From JAAZBA01 sp964461815 (GTDB lineage Bacteria > Bacillota > Clostridia > Oscillospirales > QAMX01): a stretch of 52,767 bases of DNA. Below, piece by piece: positions 23,726 to 31,669 of this stretch. The notes below the pieces were generated by a model that saw only the letters and a program-made list of their open reading frames with translations, was not told the origin of the DNA and searched no databases. Position 1 is the stretch's first letter. Each line of letters begins with the position of its first letter. Made by a program: the position numbers and the translations under genes. The stretch lies in contig CAYWVF010000018.1 of assembly GCA_964461815.1 (NCBI GenBank), forward strand, positions 1 to 52,767, in the 5' to 3' direction.

Positions 23726-24145
23726 ATGAAAAACGCATATCCCGTTATTATGACACAGGGGAAAGAGTTCATCGTAGTATTTGTACCTGATTTTAATATC
23801 AATACGCAGGGCAAAGACATTCCGGATGCGATCGAGATGGCACGTGATGCAATCGGGCTTATGGGAATCGATATGCAGGACGACGGCGAAGCATTGCCGG
23901 AAGCGTCAAGCCTTGCAGGCGTTCAAGCCGGAGCACCATCCGACAGTATCGTTTCGCTGGTTGACGTTGATTTCGGAGAGTATCGCAGAAAAAACGACAT
24001 GCGTACCGTGAAAAAGAATTGCACGATCCCCTCTTGGCTTAACTATGAAGCAGAAAGAGCAGGCGTGAATTTTTCCGCCGTCCTGCAAGCGGCACTCCTG
24101 TCCTACTTACAGGACAAAACCGAATTGCACATAACAAAAAGATAA
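23726..24145 (+). CDS. hicB: Orphan HicB-family antitoxin
   Basis: 139 residues. The N-terminal HicB half (YPVIMTQGKEFIVVFVPDF, DIPDAIEMARDAIGLMGIDM) is a degraded RNase H-like fold. The C-terminal ribbon-helix-helix (TIPSWLNYEAERAGVNFSAV) binds DNA. No hicA lies beside it. It is a moron: plus strand inside the minus-strand late operon, with its own promoter and terminator. It may neutralise a host or rival HicA, or act as a regulator. A remnant of the same gene lies at 6392-6480. Confidence 0.9.
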   Translation: MKNAYPVIMTQGKEFIVVFVPDFNINTQGKDIPDAIEMARDAIGLMGIDMQDDGEALPEASSLAGVQAGAPSDSIVSLVDVDFGEYRRKNDMRTVKKNCTIPSWLNYEAERAGVNFSAVLQAALLSYLQDKTELHITKR

Positions 24146-24172
24146 ATATAACCGCAGTCTTTGCATATAACA

Positions 24173-24210
24173 AAATCGCCGATCGGATTATCCGACCGAC
24201 GATTTCTTTG
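24173..24210 (+). terminator. Terminator after hicB
   Basis: AAATCG-CCGATCGG faces CCGACCGACGATTT, followed by CTTTG. It belongs to the same sequence family as the hairpins at 24494 and 25756. Confidence 0.8.
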
Positions 24211-24292
24211 TATTCTTTTCAAGTGCAGCATTAAAGCAGCCTTTCAAGAACTGCATCAAGTCCATACACTTTCACGTCAACGCCGCCTGCTT

Positions 24293-24486
24293 CTAATTCA
24301 TTTTTATTGTATCTAAAATTTCATGATAAACCCGTCTCTTGCTCCTGTCAAATTCTGAATCATCCACGTTTTTTCTTTCCCTTTGCGCTCTCATTCTTAC
24401 TACCCTCTCACTGCTCTTGTACGACTGTCCCAGCTTATCCGACAGCTCCTTTGACATCGACGCTGCGCTCTTTCCCTGGAGCAGTG
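24293..24486 (-). pseudogene. Orphan MuF cassette 3: truncated MuF plus a different C-terminus
   Basis: Reading leftward from the hairpin at 24487, an open frame without a start begins YALLQGKSAASMSKELSDKL and GQSYKSSERVVR, nearly identical to residues of the full MuF protein (DNA 27241-27325). After VVR it switches to an unrelated tail (MRAQRERKNVDDSEFDRSKR) and stops at 24293. A +1 frame continues ELEAGGVDVKVYGLDAVLER, so the tail is frameshifted at an A-run. It has no promoter or ribosome site. Confidence 0.7.
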
Positions 24487-24487
24487 C

Positions 24488-24528
24488 ATAACAAAACGCC
24501 GATCGAATTGATCGACCGACGTTTATTC
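24488..24528. repeat. Cassette-boundary hairpin repeat, copy 2
   Basis: ATAACAAAACGCCGATCG followed by AATTGATCGACCGACGTTT forms a strong stem. It abuts the truncated MuF frame at 24486. It matches the copy at 25751-25791 at nearly every base and the hicB terminator at 24167-24210 in outline. Confidence 0.8.
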
Positions 24529-24562
24529 ATATTCTTCATATGGGAATCCCATTTTGCCCTTG

Positions 24563-25000
24563 TTATTTCTCACTTTTTCTTACAAAGCTATATCCGTTAG
24601 GGCACTGTGTTGTCTTTTTTACCTCTATAGCTGCCTGATGATACCTGGGAACTCCGTCCGGAAACGCAGGACACTTTACATGTTCGGAGTCTATCAGATT
24701 AGCACAGTATTTACAGTTGTTTGCCTCTCCGTTTAAATGTCGAATCGGCACAGGTGAAAAGCTGCATCTGGCGCGAAACTTGTCATAATCCGACAAATAC
24801 ATGTATCCTTCCATTTGTTCTTCATACGTTTTTTTCTTTTTGTATTCTTCCCACGGCAGTACGTCCACCTCCAGATTATAATCGTAGGTGTACTTTGCTC
24901 TAAACTTATCGTAATCGGACAATGCTGCATACCACTTTTCACGTTCCTCTTTTGTTTCCAGCTTTTCGTACTCTTCCCACGTCATATTTCTTCCATCCAT
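24563..25000 (-). CDS. Candidate immunity protein for orphan toxin 2
   Basis: 145 residues, starting inside the last codons of the orphan ART (19-base overlap). This is the same gene arrangement as MuF-ART1 and its downstream gene. It contains two tandem copies of a 30-residue unit (YEKLETKEEREKWYAALSDY and the diverged PWEEYKKKKTYEEQMEGYMY, both ending SDYDKFRA). A Cys-rich C-terminus follows (NNCKYCANLIDSEHVKCPAF), perhaps a metal site. No family was recognised; the immunity role is inferred from position. Confidence 0.6.
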   Translation of the reverse strand: MDGRNMTWEEYEKLETKEEREKWYAALSDYDKFRAKYTYDYNLEVDVLPWEEYKKKKTYEEQMEGYMYLSDYDKFRARCSFSPVPIRHLNGEANNCKYCANLIDSEHVKCPAFPDGVPRYHQAAIEVKKTTQCPNGYSFVRKSEK

Positions 25001-25752
25001 ATTATGTTTTCCTCTTTCTTTATAATTTTAAATATGGTATTTCGCTCAAACAGGATTTCGTTTTCAAGCCTATTATATTTTCTCATATCTCGTCCGTTTT
25101 TGCTTTGGATTATCATCTGAATAGCCATTCTTTTATCATGTACACCCGTACTTGTTGAGGTATACGCCTCTTCTCTGACGATATTCCCTTCTTTATAACG
25201 CTCCCCAAAAGCTTCAACATCATCTATCATAAAGCCATCCAACGATCTGTATACAGTTCCAACATATTTCGGAAGCTTTTTCAGCACACGGTCTACCGCT
25301 TCTTTTATTTTTTTCTGCTCCTCATTCAAACCCACACCGTTTCTCAGACAGCCGTTCAGTTCATAGCTGATATTTGATTTTTTGTATAGATCGAGTGCAT
25401 ACACTTCCTCATCACTCAATACCGGATCTTCTTTTATTCTATCATCATCATCCGCAGCTGTCAATGCATGTTTTACGTACTTTTCCAGCCACTTCTCATA
25501 CGTCACGTCCGGTGCGGCTTCGCTGTGTGCCGCTCTTTCCTCGTCCGGGACGTACTCTATTGTCGTTGAGCGGCAATTCGGATGCATCGGCGGATAGTTT
25601 ACTCCGGCTTTCGCTTCGCTTATGCGAAATTTCTTACCGTCAAGGCTTCGGCAGATCTCACTTGTACGCTCATCCTCCGTCGCCATGAACTCATACCACT
25701 CTATACCTGCCGCCTTGTACGCTTCTATATCCGCCTGCCCTGCTATGTACAT
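24982..25752 (-). CDS. Orphan MuF cassette 2: truncated MuF fused to an ADP-ribosyltransferase domain
   Basis: 256 residues if started at the ATG created at the hairpin junction, but no ribosome site exists. Residues 1-115 copy the end of the full MuF protein almost exactly (IAGQADIEAYKAAG..., HPNCRSTTIEY), matching DNA 26912-27230. The rest differs and carries the R-S-E signature of ADP-ribosyltransferase toxins: TVYRSLDGFM, EEAYTSTSTG and ENEILFERNTIFKI. It is likely a silent toxin cassette that could replace the active one by homologous recombination. Confidence 0.75.
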   Translation of the reverse strand: MYIAGQADIEAYKAAGIEWYEFMATEDERTSEICRSLDGKKFRISEAKAGVNYPPMHPNCRSTTIEYVPDEERAAHSEAAPDVTYEKWLEKYVKHALTAADDDDRIKEDPVLSDEEVYALDLYKKSNISYELNGCLRNGVGLNEEQKKIKEAVDRVLKKLPKYVGTVYRSLDGFMIDDVEAFGERYKEGNIVREEAYTSTSTGVHDKRMAIQMIIQSKNGRDMRKYNRLENEILFERNTIFKIIKKEENIIWMEEI

Positions 25753-25791
25753 AACAAAACGTCGATCGAATTGATCGACCGACGTTTATTC
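25751..25791. repeat. Cassette-boundary hairpin repeat, copy 3
   Basis: ATAACAAAACGTCGATCG followed by AATTGATCGACCGACGTTT, a stem of about 13 pairs. It sits immediately upstream (minus-strand sense) of the truncated MuF copy at 25752 and would stop leftward transcription with TTTTGTT. It is the second member of the repeat family at cassette junctions. Confidence 0.82.
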
Positions 25792-25905
25792 CGGATGATA
25801 TTTACATTTCAGGCAAGCTTCTTCCCGTCCTCTCACTTTATCTTGCTCTGCAAGAAAACGCATCGGCTCTCCTTCGGCGAAAAGAGATATCCAAACACAC
25901 TTCAT
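25786..25905 (-). CDS. Possible 39-residue peptide between cassettes
   Basis: Frame MKCVWISLFAEGEPMRFLAE, ending CLKCKYHPE, lies between the immunity candidate and the hairpin. The ribosome site is poor. The paired Cys and short size could mark a remnant of another immunity gene. Low confidence. Confidence 0.3.
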   Translation of the reverse strand: MKCVWISLFAEGEPMRFLAEQDKVRGREEACLKCKYHPE

Positions 25906-25917
25906 TTTCTTTATCAG

Positions 25918-26322
25918 TCATTTTTCCACCTCGACAATATCACAGCTCAGGCCATATTCTTTAAGCTTTTCTTCGGTGAGCTTTAGTGCTTCTTTCCACT
26001 CATTAACCATTTCGTTATCGGGTCGTTTTTCAATAAGAACTTGAAGATATATTTTCCACATTTTGAATTTTGTTTTTGCGTCTTCTATCATATATTCGTT
26101 GATATTATTAAAGTTTATGCATTCAATAACATCAACAAACATTTTCGTCTGTCTCAACGGGTACAGCCATATTCTGGTGTCAAACGCTCTTAAAAAGTGT
26201 TCTTCACATCCTCTTTTTATGCACTCTCTGCGAATATCGCCGACGCGCTTTTCTTCTGCTCGGTCCATCATTTCCATAGCCTCTTTTAATTCTTTAAACG
26301 TTCTTATTTCCCTCAACATCAT
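25918..26322 (-). CDS. Candidate immunity protein for the MuF-ART toxin
   Basis: 134 residues, helical and charged (REIRTFKELKEAMEMMDRAE; KFKMWKIYLQVLIEKRPDNE), with no signal peptide. It starts inside the toxin gene's 3' end (29-base overlap), which couples its translation to the toxin. Polymorphic toxin systems place the immunity gene exactly here. No family was recognised, so the role is inferred. AT-rich codon use here differs from the GC-richer structural genes around, a sign of exchange. Confidence 0.6.
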   Translation of the reverse strand: MMLREIRTFKELKEAMEMMDRAEEKRVGDIRRECIKRGCEEHFLRAFDTRIWLYPLRQTKMFVDVIECINFNNINEYMIEDAKTKFKMWKIYLQVLIEKRPDNEMVNEWKEALKLTEEKLKEYGLSCDIVEVEK

Positions 26323-27955
26323 CCATCACCATTTTCACATAGGTTTTATCAAGCTCAGCATCTTTAAAAATATTCGTTATAGTAAAAATCGCATCACGTT
26401 TCAGCAGGAATTCATATTCTGCATCTTGATACTGACCGGCAAATTGATTTATATACGCGCCACGGCCAGTGCCGTGCGGAATTTCAATATCAAAAACAAC
26501 AGGCTTTGTTGTTGCAACAGGATTCCCATATAATGCCGTTGCACTCATAAACGCATTATCAGTATATTTTTTCCCGATCAGCTCACTTAATTCCTCAAAA
26601 TCATTATTTAAATATAATATATCAAGAGCGTTTCGCTCTGCGCCGCGCTGTACAACGATAGATTTTTTTAAGACAAACGAACTAATGGCATCATCAATTA
26701 GTTTTACTTGATTTTTGACCGTATCAATATCGATATTTTTCTTTCCAGCATCCATACGCAGAAACGTATTTATATTTTCATAACCTATGGCGGCATATGA
26801 ACGCAGTATCTCTTGAGCATCAGCAGAAAGGTTAGCACGCCATTTTTCATAATCGTCACAATAGAAAAACCGATTGGCTTTATCTCCGCTTTCGAACCGA
26901 GTAAATTCTTCTTTTATTCTACCATCATCATCCGCAGCTGTCAATGCATGTTTTACGTACTTTTCCAACCAATTCTCATACGTCACGTCCGGTGCGGCTT
27001 TGCTGTGTGCCGCTCTTTCCTCGTCCGGGACGTACTCTATTGTCGTTGAGCGGCAATTCGGATGCATCGGCGGATAGTTTACTCCGGCTTTCGCTTCGCT
27101 TATGCGAAATTTCTTACCGTCAAGGCTTCGGCAGATCTCACTTGTACGCTCATCCTCCGTCGCCATGAACTCATACCACTCTACACCTGCCGCCTTGTAC
27201 GCTTCTATGTCTGCCTGCCCTGCTATGTACGCACTCTCTGTCCTTACTACCCTCTCACTGCTCTTGTACGACTGTCCCAGCTTATCCGACAGTTCCTTTG
27301 ACATCGATGCTACACTCTTTCCCTGTATCAGACCCTGAGTCAGCACCTCACGCATATTAAATATAAGCGCTTCCTTGCTTCTCCACAGTCTATCCGAGAA
27401 ATCCGCACCCGACCAAGGATAGCTTACCGCACGCTCCACACTGCCGGTGTCGATCTTCGCAAGCTCGTTGAAATATCCCGCTCTGCACTGTAGATCATAG
27501 CTCCTTTTGTAGTACTCCTCCTCGAAGCTTGCGGCAAACTCCGTCCTCAGCTCGTCAACAGCCCTTGCATACAGCTCGTTTAGCTCATGGTTTATCTGCC
27601 CGATCAGCGCCGACAAGCGTGTTATCGAGCTGTTGGCACTCAGCGCATCAAGCTGCGCCGTGAGCTTTTTCTTTACCTCCTCGTCAGTCTCAAGTCTTAT
27701 CCGCTTAACATACTCCGACAGCTCACCTCTCCACTCCTGAAGCTCACGCCTATTCAGAAGCTTCACTGCGTTCTCGTAGGTCAGCCCGTATTTTCCTGCG
27801 TATTTGCCATAGAATGACGCTATATCGTTTTTTATCCGCTCTGCCGATTTACTGTACTCGTCAAACAATTTGAGCGTCAGACGCGCTCCCTTTGCGTTGC
27901 GCTCTGCTTCCCTTTCACGCTCACGCCAATACTCCGCATCATTTCTATTCTTCAT
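26294..27955 (-). CDS. MuF-family head protein with C-terminal ADP-ribosyltransferase toxin domain
   Basis: 553 residues. The first about 340 are a phage Mu F-type minor head protein (NRRELQEWRGELSEYVKRIR, ATEDERTSEICRSLDGKKF, YPPMHPNCRSTTIEY), encoded next to the portal as usual. From about residue 350 a toxin domain follows with the R-S-E signature of ADP-ribosyltransferases: SIVVQRGAERNAL, NAFMSATALYGN and DAEYEFLLKRDAIFTI. Such MuF fusions can carry a toxin in the capsid for delivery at infection or act between bacteria. The target is unknown. The toxin half is markedly AT-richer than the MuF half, and the junction coincides with the end of homology to the orphan copy. Confidence 0.85.
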   Translation of the reverse strand: MKNRNDAEYWREREREAERNAKGARLTLKLFDEYSKSAERIKNDIASFYGKYAGKYGLTYENAVKLLNRRELQEWRGELSEYVKRIRLETDEEVKKKLTAQLDALSANSSITRLSALIGQINHELNELYARAVDELRTEFAASFEEEYYKRSYDLQCRAGYFNELAKIDTGSVERAVSYPWSGADFSDRLWRSKEALIFNMREVLTQGLIQGKSVASMSKELSDKLGQSYKSSERVVRTESAYIAGQADIEAYKAAGVEWYEFMATEDERTSEICRSLDGKKFRISEAKAGVNYPPMHPNCRSTTIEYVPDEERAAHSKAAPDVTYENWLEKYVKHALTAADDDGRIKEEFTRFESGDKANRFFYCDDYEKWRANLSADAQEILRSYAAIGYENINTFLRMDAGKKNIDIDTVKNQVKLIDDAISSFVLKKSIVVQRGAERNALDILYLNNDFEELSELIGKKYTDNAFMSATALYGNPVATTKPVVFDIEIPHGTGRGAYINQFAGQYQDAEYEFLLKRDAIFTITNIFKDAELDKTYVKMVMDDVEGNKNV

Positions 27956-29372
27956 GCTCTTCCGTTACAAGCCTGTCGTCAAACAGCCCCTCGCCGTATT
28001 CTCTCGCTGCCTCTTGTTTTTCCTCGTTGATCAGCTCAAGCTCATCCTCGACGCTATCGACCCACGGATGATTCTTAAGCTGCGTTTTCTTCGATATAAT
28101 ACCTGCACTGTTGCGGATGTTGGTTATAACGTCAGCCTCGTTTACAGGCATATCCATGTTGAATACTATGTCAAACTCATCACCTGTAAAGTCTCCCGCT
28201 CCCGATATCTGAAAATATACGTCAAGAAAAAGCTTAAGGCGCCCGAACATCTCCCGAAGCTCAGCCGCCAATGCTTCACAATCGCTTATCAGATCTGCAT
28301 ATCTGAAATTCAACGATGCTCCGCTGGCATTTCCCAGATTAGGATCCTTTGTATCTACCGCCATAGCGTAATCATACAGGTCATGCTTTCTCATCTCAAG
28401 TGTGGAGTTGACCGCATCAATGTTCAGCTCCGGCGCAAGCTTGTCCACTCCACCGTCCGAATCGACCTTTATTGCAAGATTCTCCTCCAGATCACGCACA
28501 AACTCCGCAAGATCAGCGCCGCCGTAGTTGCGGAGTATAAAAACAAACTTCGCAACGTCACGCAGTACGTCCGAGGTTATCGACGATTGATAATTGATGT
28601 CGTCTATTATCTCCTTTACGAAATAGTACAGCGGCAGCTCCTCCTCATTGTATTTCAGCCACACTATCGGCACTTCGTTCCAGTTGTACGCCTTATCTCC
28701 TACAGTGAAATGAGGCTGTGTCTCGCCATCCTCGCGAAATTCAAGTGAAGCCCCTGCATTGTCGCATATAAAATACTTTACTCCGCCCTTCCACCACAGC
28801 TCAGCATGGTGTACCGTGGTCTTTCTGCTTCCGACATATACTATCTGCTCATACACTCGTATAAAGGCGTCAAGCACCGTTCTCTCCGAGTCGTGCCATA
28901 TCGGTACTACCTCGGACGTCGGAAGCCGCATAAATGCAATTTTTCCGTCATTAAAGTACGGCTGTAACCACGCTATACCGTTCTTTATCGCACCTTTTCC
29001 CATGCTTTTAATCTTCTTTCGAAAGCATGCGTCAAACAATTCGTTGAGAGCTCTTCCGTACGCTTCATTCTCCGTGTCCACCGTCCACGCCTTTGACAGA
29101 AGAAAGCTCGTCTTCTGCTCTATCAGCCTTCGCAGTACCGGATGCTCTATCTTCGTATTAGATCTCTTCGGATTGCTGTTTGTCTTTTTCTGCACCTCAG
29201 ACCGATTCATGTAATAACGCTCGGATTCGAGTATTATTCTGTACTGCTCGCTGCATCGGAACTCACGTATCTCTTCACTTACGATCTGTGCAAGCGACAT
29301 CGGCACACGCTCAGGATCCGAGAGTATCATATTTATCCTGTCCATGACCGTTATTCCCATAAGACTGTTCAT
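27945..29372 (-). CDS. Portal protein (SPP1 gp6-like)
   Basis: 475 residues of the SPP1-type portal family, the dodecameric DNA gate of the capsid. Typical segments are RSNTKIEHPVLRRLIEQKTS, WLQPYFNDGKIAFMRLPTSE and EALAAELREMFGRLKLFLDV. It lies between terminase and MuF and overlaps MuF by 11 bases. Confidence 0.9.
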   Translation of the reverse strand: MNSLMGITVMDRINMILSDPERVPMSLAQIVSEEIREFRCSEQYRIILESERYYMNRSEVQKKTNSNPKRSNTKIEHPVLRRLIEQKTSFLLSKAWTVDTENEAYGRALNELFDACFRKKIKSMGKGAIKNGIAWLQPYFNDGKIAFMRLPTSEVVPIWHDSERTVLDAFIRVYEQIVYVGSRKTTVHHAELWWKGGVKYFICDNAGASLEFREDGETQPHFTVGDKAYNWNEVPIVWLKYNEEELPLYYFVKEIIDDINYQSSITSDVLRDVAKFVFILRNYGGADLAEFVRDLEENLAIKVDSDGGVDKLAPELNIDAVNSTLEMRKHDLYDYAMAVDTKDPNLGNASGASLNFRYADLISDCEALAAELREMFGRLKLFLDVYFQISGAGDFTGDEFDIVFNMDMPVNEADVITNIRNSAGIISKKTQLKNHPWVDSVEDELELINEEKQEAAREYGEGLFDDRLVTEEHEE

Positions 29373-29373
29373 T

Positions 29374-30636
29374 TTATCTTAGCACCTCTATCGAGCTTCC
29401 GCGGCGCATTCGCTCTATACTGTACCTCAGCGCCGCCATAGCATCATCCATAAATTCTACAGGCTCATCGACATATAAGCCTGTAGTGTTATCCTTTTTC
29501 CACTTCCACTGCTGTATTTCCTTTAGCACGTTCACGCACGAGGGGTGTATGTGTATTTTCCTGCCCTTGAGATAGTCGATCTGCGCTTTGACGCTGCCCG
29601 GCTCTTTATGCACCGCCCTCGCACGATATCCCGCTTTCTGCCACATTCGTATCCTGTCAGGCTCGGCACTGTCGCAAAACATCTCAACTCTCTTGTCTAT
29701 GCCTCTCGCATTCGCAAGCGCTATGATCTCCTCCGTGTCCTTTTCGAATACATACAGCTCATTGCATATATACAGCTCTCCGTCCTTGAAGCCCACGCCG
29801 ACGAGCGCATCAGCATGATTATAGCCGAAGTCCTGACCGTAATAGAACGAATCAAAGTGCGCTCTGTCCGTGCTGAAATCGTGACACTGAAAGCCTGTGA
29901 GTATAAGGCCGCCAAGCTCGCCCCATTCACCGAGGCCATAGATACGATAGCCCTCAGGGTCCTCTGTCCTCCTGCGCTCCATTCGCCTGTAATACGCAGG
30001 ATCTATAAACCTGTTCATCTTGTACGTGCTGTGATGCGTCAGAGTATCGTCGCGCTGCATATCGAAAAAGCGTGACTTTATCCAATGGCTTGCGCTGACA
30101 GGGTTGAACGTAAACGTTATCTGGTAATATAAATTCGGATTTATGCTGCCGAGGTCGCCGCGCAGACGGTCATCCAGTATCTCTATGTCGTCACGCAGCA
30201 GCTCCGTCGCCTCCTCGCACCATATCCATACGAGCTTACCGCGCTTGAACGTGATTGACTTCACCTTTTCACGCTGTCCCTGATCCTTTACACCTCTGAA
30301 TATGATCTGATTTCCCGTAAGCCTACACTCAAGCTTCAGCGGATTCATGTTTATCTTCCAGAACCTGTCCGCATATGCTCCGAATGTCCTGTATATAGCA
30401 CCTTGCAGCTCCGCAAACGTGCTGTCTCTGTTCGTTTCCTCTACCTTACGCACAACAAGCAGATTCGCACCTGTATAAGCAGCGTCCGACAGCTTTATAA
30501 TATAATCCTGAGCTATATTTACGCTCTTTCCGCTGCCTGCGCTGCCCTTTAGTACTCTGTACCGCCCTCGCCACTCGTTCACCGGTCTGAATACGGAGTT
30601 GAATTTAAGAGTCGAGTTGATCGTTACCTCTTCCAT
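29374..30636 (-). CDS. terL: Terminase large subunit
   Basis: 420 residues. ATPase: Walker A LKGSAGSGKSVN, Walker B LVWIWCEEA. The RNase H-like nuclease part has YYGQDFGYNHADALVGVGF and MFCDSAEPDRIRMW with acidic residues. It packages DNA into the prohead. The start overlaps the small subunit gene by 32 bases. Confidence 0.93.
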   Translation of the reverse strand: MEEVTINSTLKFNSVFRPVNEWRGRYRVLKGSAGSGKSVNIAQDYIIKLSDAAYTGANLLVVRKVEETNRDSTFAELQGAIYRTFGAYADRFWKINMNPLKLECRLTGNQIIFRGVKDQGQREKVKSITFKRGKLVWIWCEEATELLRDDIEILDDRLRGDLGSINPNLYYQITFTFNPVSASHWIKSRFFDMQRDDTLTHHSTYKMNRFIDPAYYRRMERRRTEDPEGYRIYGLGEWGELGGLILTGFQCHDFSTDRAHFDSFYYGQDFGYNHADALVGVGFKDGELYICNELYVFEKDTEEIIALANARGIDKRVEMFCDSAEPDRIRMWQKAGYRARAVHKEPGSVKAQIDYLKGRKIHIHPSCVNVLKEIQQWKWKKDNTTGLYVDEPVEFMDDAMAALRYSIERMRRGSSIEVLR

Positions 30637-31120
30637 AGTCGTAGCTTATGTTGAGCGTCACAGGAGCGCTGCTCTCATCCTCGTCACGGAACATTCCCAG
30701 ATGCTTGGCGCACATCTCCAACGCCTTCGTCTTGTCCGCAAAGCGCACCTCACGCTCTACAACGTCGCCGTCCTTGGTCGGTATCGTCTTCACCTTTATC
30801 ACCGCTATCGCCGCCGTATCGTCACGGCTTGCATTCTCGTCTATCATCCCGCTTTCGGAATTTATAACATCAGTCGGATTCACAAACGCCAGCTTCCCAA
30901 GCTCCGCAAGCACACGATCCGCATTGATACCCGTGCGTGCCGATCTCTCCGCAAGCTTCTCGTCTATGTACGCTCTGATCGCAGGCTTTTTCAGATTCTC
31001 GCTTCCGATGCTGCCTGCGCTTCTCGCTGGATACCCGGCACGGATCGCCGCCTGTGTCGCATTCAGATCTATCAAATATTCCTCGCAAAACCGTTTCTGC
31101 TTCTCTTTCAGCTCTCTCAT
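30605..31120 (-). CDS. terS: Terminase small subunit
   Basis: 171 residues. KEKQKRFCEEYLIDLNATQA then AAIRAGYPARSAGSIGSENL is the terminase_2/xtmA DNA-binding signature. It recognises phage DNA for packaging. It is the first gene of the leftward late operon on this side of the hicAB insertion; GGAGGTGAAATGAGCTT precedes the ATG. Confidence 0.92.
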   Translation of the reverse strand: MRELKEKQKRFCEEYLIDLNATQAAIRAGYPARSAGSIGSENLKKPAIRAYIDEKLAERSARTGINADRVLAELGKLAFVNPTDVINSESGMIDENASRDDTAAIAVIKVKTIPTKDGDVVEREVRFADKTKALEMCAKHLGMFRDEDESSAPVTLNISYDYGRGNDQLDS

Positions 31121-31183
31121 AAGCTCATTTCACCTCCCTTATTCATGTTCTTTTCCACTCTTGCAGCTCTATTACATACCTTT

Positions 31184-31223
31184 CGCGCGCACGCGCACGT
31201 GTGCAAGCACACGCACACGCGCG
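31184..31223. repeat. Alternating purine-pyrimidine GC tract
   Basis: About 40 bases of alternating CG/CA/TG steps (CGCGCGCACGCGCACGTGTG then the mirrored ACACGCACACGCGCG) upstream of terS. It can form an extended hairpin and is prone to Z-DNA. It may act in late transcription or packaging initiation (pac/cos near terS), but that is inference. Confidence 0.5.
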
Positions 31224-31268
31224 GCTTTCAGGTTTTTTCAGGTTCACGCCCTTTTTCAGACAAAAAAA

Positions 31269-31298
31269 ACAGACGCAAACGAAACGTCTGTATTTTTT
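31269..31298 (+). terminator. Terminator upstream of hicAB
   Basis: ACAGACG (31269-31275) pairs with CGTCTGT (31285-31291), followed by ATTTTTT. It insulates hicAB from plus-strand transcription. Confidence 0.7.
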
Positions 31299-31351
31299 CA
31301 TGCTACTATTCTACCACGCTCACAGCATGACATAACATGGTCAGTTTTTTC

Positions 31352-31380
31352 TTAACACACGTATTAATACGTGTTATAAT
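31352..31380 (+). promoter_or_regulatory. hicAB promoter with perfect 18-base palindrome
   Basis: TTAACA (31352-31357), 17 bases, TATAAT (31375-31380). The spacer is the perfect palindrome ACACGTATTAATACGTGT (31357-31374), which is the expected operator for the ribbon-helix-helix domain of HicB. Confidence 0.9.
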
Positions 31381-31399
31381 ATATACAGGAGGTGAGGCA

Positions 31400-31669
31400 G
31401 TGACATACGGCGAGCTTAAACGAAAGCTTAAAAGTCTTGGCTGCTATAAAGCATTAGAGGATACACGACATGAAATGTGGTACAGTCCAATAACAGGTAA
31501 GACATTTCCCGTCGGAAGACATAACTCTCAGGAGGTCGCTTCCGGCACACTCAAATCAATAAAGAGGGATTGGGGCTCGAATAACGCCCCGAGTCTCCTC
31601 ACGTACTTGAAACGGAGGTTATTTTATGGCAAAATATGTATACCCGGCAGTGTTTACAGCCGAGGATAA
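31400..31669 (+). CDS. hicA: HicA-family mRNA interferase toxin
   Basis: 89 residues from GTG 31400, preceded by AGGAGGTGAGGCA. The HicA double-stranded-RNA-binding-like fold is seen in TYGELKRKLKSLGCYK, with the catalytic His likely in DTRHEMWYSP and a second His in FPVGRHNSQEV, then GTLKSI. The C-terminus is about 25 residues longer than usual and overlaps hicB by 44 bases. It is expected to cleave mRNA when HicB is lost. Confidence 0.85.
   Translation: MTYGELKRKLKSLGCYKALEDTRHEMWYSPITGKTFPVGRHNSQEVASGTLKSIKRDWGSNNAPSLLTYLKRRLFYGKICIPGSVYSRG

Noticed and set aside
24982..25752. Independent ADP-ribosyltransferase gene
   Set aside because: Its first part copies MuF and its ATG is made by the hairpin junction with no ribosome site, so it was treated as a silent cassette rather than an expressed toxin.
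27870..28748. Plus-strand frame of nearly 300 codons opposite the portal gene
   Set aside because: The portal protein family match on the minus strand explains the region.
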